NCBI RefSeq assembly: GCF_039555335.1
Contig: NC_092635.1
Span: forward strand, 66,677,558 to 66,741,557
Direction of reading: 5' to 3'
Length of the DNA: 64,000 bases
DNA from: Amphiura filiformis
Lineage: Eukaryota > Echinodermata > Ophiuroidea > Amphilepidida > Amphiuridae
In this document: piece by piece, positions 59,790 to 64,000 of the stretch
Numbering within the stretch: the first letter of the stretch is position 1
Layout: the number at the start of each line of letters is the position of its first letter
Notes under the pieces: model-generated
Seen by the model: only the letters and a program-made list of their open reading frames with translations
Database searches by the model: none
Told to the model about the DNA's origin: nothing
Translations under genes and position numbers: made by a program

Positions 59790-61640
59790 TGCTGCAGCCA
59801 AACATAAGTGTTTCGCTTACCCAAGATCGTAATAGTTGAAAAAATCTTGTAGTCGCCTGCTCCGCAGCTTACTGATGATGTGTCCAAATTGGAAAACCTA
59901 ATTTACCAGAGAAAGGTCAGACAGCAGGCCAGACCATGGCCAGGCGGTAATATGCGTAGGCATAGTTCATCTTGAAGGCATGGATAGTCTTGCAATTATG
60001 TGTTAACTTACCCCCTGCGCCATCCAATATGCCAAGAATTAGTAGGACTACAACTTGTATCTAATGATCAGTTTATACTCTCATTTTCTATCTATCTGTG
60101 GCTTTAAATGATTCTCAGAGATAAATTAGGATTTGTATTTTCAGGTGTGTGTTTTGAGGGAAGGTATATAGCTGGCCAATGGCCTGATATGCGAGTCCTC
60201 ATTTGGCCCAGTTCATAATCTATAGATAAAAACTCGTCACTCTACCATACAGGTGAAGAAAAATATAGGTTTTCACTATTTATGATATATAGTTAATATG
60301 TTACGTGGCAAAAAAGTTACTGGTCTATTGGCCTGTTAAATCGGTTTATTAGTTCCACCAAAGTAACTATACATCTGAGAGAGTGGACACCAATCTTTTT
60401 GGGCGGGTGCGGTGTATTCTCTGACTATTGACCTACTTTTTCACATGCCGCAGTGTTGAGAAAATATTCGTGCCGGTTATATCCCAAACACCCACAGAGG
60501 TGATAGTTTACGGCAAGTTTTGTAATTATTACTTGCTTTTGATATGTAAGTAATACGATATAAAGTCGTCATAGGCAGTAATGTGTTTGTATTAAAAGAA
60601 ATAACAAAAATAATTATTTAAGTAATAGAAATACTATTTGGAAATTGCAGCAAGATTTGCAGATGTTTTTATTTGAACAGTAACCAGTTCACCAGTTTTG
60701 CTAGTTTGCCTAATCTTTGGGCTAACTTGATTAACAGCATCGTGAAGGTCATATATATCATTTTTATACTGACAGCTTCTGTATGGACTTAAATACAGAT
60801 TGTATGTACATTGTGTTCAGTGTGTACATAGGCTATTTACTTTTCAAATCTTGCGACAGATTGTGCTTGATGATGCTTGTATAAGGTATTATAGACAAAT
60901 TATTAGAATGCATGTGCACCAGTAGAAATGGCCCAGGTTGAATAAAATAAGTAAACATATGAATGAATATTTTATTCCCTGGATAATATTTGTTGGGACA
61001 AAATAATGATATAGTTTGACGCTTTGAAATACAGTTATGTTAATCATAATAAAGTTACAAAGTTAAAAAATAATATCGAAATATTGTAAAATCAAAGTTT
61101 TCCCCTCGTAAATTGTATCAAAACAACATATTGAGGAAATACCATTATGCATTTAAAGTGTATTTTGGTCAATCATACATAGTAATGCTATTCTAATTTA
61201 ATTATATTGATTTAATTGTTACTACCTAAATGTATTGATATTTATTTATACCAATGACTCTTGTTTACATTTAACTTTATTACTTTGTTGAGCTATTAGT
61301 ATCACTTGTATATTGATGTTGATGATTGATGAAAATAAAATATGAATGAATGAATGAATTGATATGACAGATTTTGAAACTTTGATATGGAAAGATACTC
61401 CAGCCCTGTTGTCTCACCAGAGAAGATAAGTCTTTCTATCTGATGATAAAAAAACACTCTAGGTATGATTACGAAAATGTTTTAAATAACTATTAATTAT
61501 CTACAAAAGTTTTATAACAATGTTTTATATAAAATGTTAACATAAAACGTCTTCTGTTATGATGTGAAGGGTTAATATAAAAACAGGGAAAATCTGTTCC
61601 AACTGACCAGCAGAGAATAAAGGATAAGCAATAGATAAGA
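59790..61640. other. Unannotated stretch
   Basis: AT-rich; a short (AATG)n run lies at about 61343-61359. No gene recognised. Confidence 0.5.
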
Positions 61641-61647
61641 TTAAAAT

Positions 61648-61793
61648 CAGGGAAAATATGACACAACCTCCAATGGGGGAATAACAAACGTATAAACGTA
61701 TAAAGTTAAAAACTCTTTTAACTTTGTTTATACGTTTTGTGTTATTCCCCCATTGGAAAATCGATGTTGTGTCATATTTTCCCTGTTTTTAAT
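61648..61793. repeat. ~146-bp palindrome, arms ~65 bp
   Basis: CAGGGAAAATATGACACAAC ... CCAATGGGGGAATAACA on the left mirrors TGTTATTCCCCCATTGG ... GTTGTGTCATATTTTCCCTG on the right. The inner stem is AAACGTATAAA...TTTATACGTTT and AGTTAAAA/TTTTAACT. Contents are consistent with a foldback MITE. Confidence 0.9.
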
Positions 61794-61799
61794 TGAATG

Positions 61800-62740
61800 T
61801 GAAGACTTACTCTTTCTTTCATTTCTCTTGACAATTTTTCATTTGCCCGCCCTATTCCTTTTAAAGGAATTTTTATTCTTAATGCCTGAAGCTAGACAAA
61901 CAATTTGGCACAAGTTTCATGAAAATCGGAGCAACTTATTTGGATTCAGCATGTCCAAATTAGTAAAGATAGCTAGGTTAGCAACTTTTACTCAAATATT
62001 TTATACAAGCACAAATTTGAGATTTACTCTAATCTACTTTCCGTTTCCACAGATGATGAAGTTTACTATTGTTTTATATTCGTCTTAGGTTTAACCGTTA
62101 GAAGCGGTTATGGGTGATATATGTTTGAACAGATTTGCCATTATGATAAAGTCTAATTATCGTTTCATATTAGCACAATATCTTATACTTCTTGTTTAAC
62201 TATTGGAATCGGTTGCGCATTATTTAATACCGTATGTTTGTTTCTGTTTGAACCTTTGAAATTATCATACTTTTATTGCACAAATTAATTTAAAAAAATC
62301 ATGGGACGATATCTGAAATTGTATGTAAGTTTGAAGACAATCCATATCCTAAACCAGTAGGGTTACCACCCTTGAACTGTTGAAGAGAAATGCATAGATA
62401 CTTGAGTACTTGGAATCCTAAAAATGCAACTTTTGTTTCTGCATCGAATTCATAAATGGTTGTATTTTCTGGTGAATGACAAATGTTGGACACAAAAGTC
62501 CGTACCGCACATTTAATGTGAACTTTTCAGTCTACGTTTCACACCTTAACCATAATTATCAAAATAAAAGGTACATCCACGTTGACGTAGGGCCATCCAC
62601 GGCTTAATAAACGACACTGCCTGAAACTATTTGATTATGCAATCAGATTCTGTGTTTACAAACTAGACAACGCCCACTGAATTAATTAATGAAAAAAATG
62701 ACATAATTTGCGCATGTTTTAAAACCGACGCGACGCTTTC
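61800..62740. other. Unannotated stretch
   Basis: No gene or repeat recognised. Confidence 0.4.
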
Positions 62741-62778
62741 ATGAATAAATAGTACAAGGTTCACTCCCAGATAAATAA

Positions 62779-62784
62779 TATAAA
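62779..62784 (+). promoter_or_regulatory. Candidate TATA box
   Basis: TATAAA, about 80 bp upstream of a strong GTAAGT splice donor and 1 kb before a signal-peptide exon on the same strand. Transcription would start near 62810. Confidence 0.4.
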
Positions 62785-62809
62785 GCCACACGGGGTAATA
62801 TGTTGCTGT

Positions 62810-62861
62810 ACAATAAAAGCAACAAAAAACAACTTATCAACAACAACATTACCGGAGTTAG
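62810..62861 (+). other. Candidate non-coding first exon
   Basis: Lies between the TATA box and a consensus 5' splice site (TTAG/GTAAGT, GT at 62862). It contains no ATG-initiated frame of note. Start estimated from TATA spacing. Confidence 0.35.
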
Positions 62862-63761
62862 GTAAGTTTGTATGCTCATGGTTGTACGTTTTAGGCCTAC
62901 TCACAGTTTGACTACTTTGGTTTTTAAACGTATCTTAAAGCCTTAATGTATCTTTTATCTCCACATGTGGAGGGAGCGTAACCAAACTGGCCGCGTAGGA
63001 GACTAACTCTGAGGCCGCACTCGCTGTCCTAATCCAAATAGTGCGAGATGTTTCGAGTGATAGAGGTGAAGTTTATGATGTTGTTTCTTTGCAAATTCCC
63101 AATGTTTTTCGCGTCCAAATGTATTGGGAACTTTCATAATGATTGCATATTATCATTTTGGAAGGAAAAAAGAAAAATCTAAAAATTTAAAAAGATCGTA
63201 CATTAAGCCTTTAACTGCTGGTAGGTTAAAGTGATTCGTGAAGATCTACTTATTAAGATTTGTAATTTTTGAGAATGAAATCCAGTAATCATAACATTTA
63301 TACAAACGTCGTTATCAGAGCACAGACCAGCCTGATCAATGCAGCTATACGAATCGTGGAATCGAGGGGGAAAACCCATACTTTTCTAGGTCAAATAAAA
63401 ACAATAATGTTAATTGTTTCAGTAATATCAGATAAACCATAATGCTTGGATCTTTAAAAAACCCTAAACTTCGCCATCAAGCTTTTTAAGGGGTTACCTT
63501 TTTAGCGTTTCAAACTTGCATGTGACGTATCATCCCGTAAATATGGCGGACTACTACTAAATCACTCTGATAAAGAATAGTAGGCCTATTATTATTAATA
63601 CGTACAAAATATTTGTCTATTTCTTATGTTCTTGTATCCATTCATTGGTCTTAAAAAATTACTTACATGTGATTATTTCATATTCAAATGATCAAATAAT
63701 AATGCTATTAATTTTTGAGGCAAACCTAGAATGTGTAACTTTTTTTTAAATTTCTAAATAG

Positions 63762-63854
63762 ACCTTGTGGAGACAGGAGATGGTATGATTCTTTTTGTTT
63801 TTGTCATCCAAGTATTGGGGACATTTGCGCAAACGACGCCAAACGAAACAGAAG
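63762..63854 (+). CDS. Candidate signal-peptide exon of a secreted or membrane protein (partial)
   Basis: After a 3' splice site (TTTCTAAATAG, AG at 63760-63761), ATG at 63785 opens MILFVFVIQVLGTFAQ, then TTPNETEG, a convincing signal peptide with cleavage after FAQ or nearby and a potential N-glycosylation site (NET). The exon ends at GAAG/GTATGG (GT at 63855) in phase 1, the intron phase usual after signal peptides of modular secreted proteins. An earlier ATG at 63780 is followed by a stop after one codon. The rest of the gene lies beyond the window, and the family cannot be named from 23 residues. If unspliced, the frame would stop at 63883. Confidence 0.5.
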
Positions 63855-63956
63855 GTATGGAAATGTACTTGCCACTTAAATGAAGTCCCATATCGAAAGT
63901 GTTTTGATAAAACTAACCATTCCAACCCCGTTCGCTCTTACTTAGTTTCCTAGAGA

Positions 63957-64000
63957 GTGAGACAACGTTGGCCTTACGTTGCGTTGGTATTAAATATGGT
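63957..64000. repeat. Start of another GTTGGCC-type element (cut by window edge)
   Basis: GTGAGACAACGTTGGCC, then TTACGTTGCGTTGG, resembles the left end of the 17583-19148 element (GCAAGACAACGTTGGCC). Confidence 0.55.

Overview
This is eukaryotic nuclear DNA from an animal. It is AT-rich, has long introns with GT/AG splice sites, and is packed with minisatellites and short inverted-repeat transposons. The one clearly recognisable host gene is a MARCH1/8-type membrane RING-CH ubiquitin ligase, very close to vertebrate MARCHF8 in its RING and transmembrane segments. The frequent AGGCCTA words and the style of the repeats suggest a marine deuterostome, perhaps an echinoderm. That placement is inference and no species is claimed.

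Layout. 1-10.5 kb holds repeats only: a 20-bp minisatellite whose strand flips near base 100, a ~125-bp tandem repeat with nuclear-receptor DR1-like sites, a 2.4-kb foldback element, a cluster of nine GTGACGGAGATGAT-type motifs, a TTAA-flanked MITE, and a possible signal-peptide exon on the minus strand (9432-9521). 10.7-15.6 kb is a 5-kb minisatellite of 46-bp units with 763- and 687-bp higher-order duplications. 16.7-20.2 kb is a giant inverted repeat enclosing a second element made of CCAACGTTGG-type repeats and a tRNA-like sequence. 20.3-24.6 kb has promoter-like sequence, several MITEs and a Penelope-like GIY-YIG fragment.

24.6-41 kb is the MARCH gene on the + strand. Three coding exons (24587-24717, 37971-38372, 40618-40986) join in frame. 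Its introns are filled with nested hAT-like (8-bp target duplications), TTAA-type and TA-type elements, plus a Penelope-like insertion with a 12-bp target duplication. 41-58 kb is mostly unique AT-rich sequence, perhaps including the ligase 3' UTR, with scattered foldback repeats. 58.1-59.8 kb is a decayed non-LTR retrotransposon broken by a hAT-like MITE. The last 1.3 kb looks like the start of another + strand gene: TATA box, non-coding exon, then an exon encoding a signal peptide.

The most unusual theme is a set of at least five unrelated non-autonomous elements. Each carries many copies of its own 8-25 bp motif, mostly in both orientations, between its terminal repeats. Most open reading frames in the window are chance frames in repeats and are not annotated.
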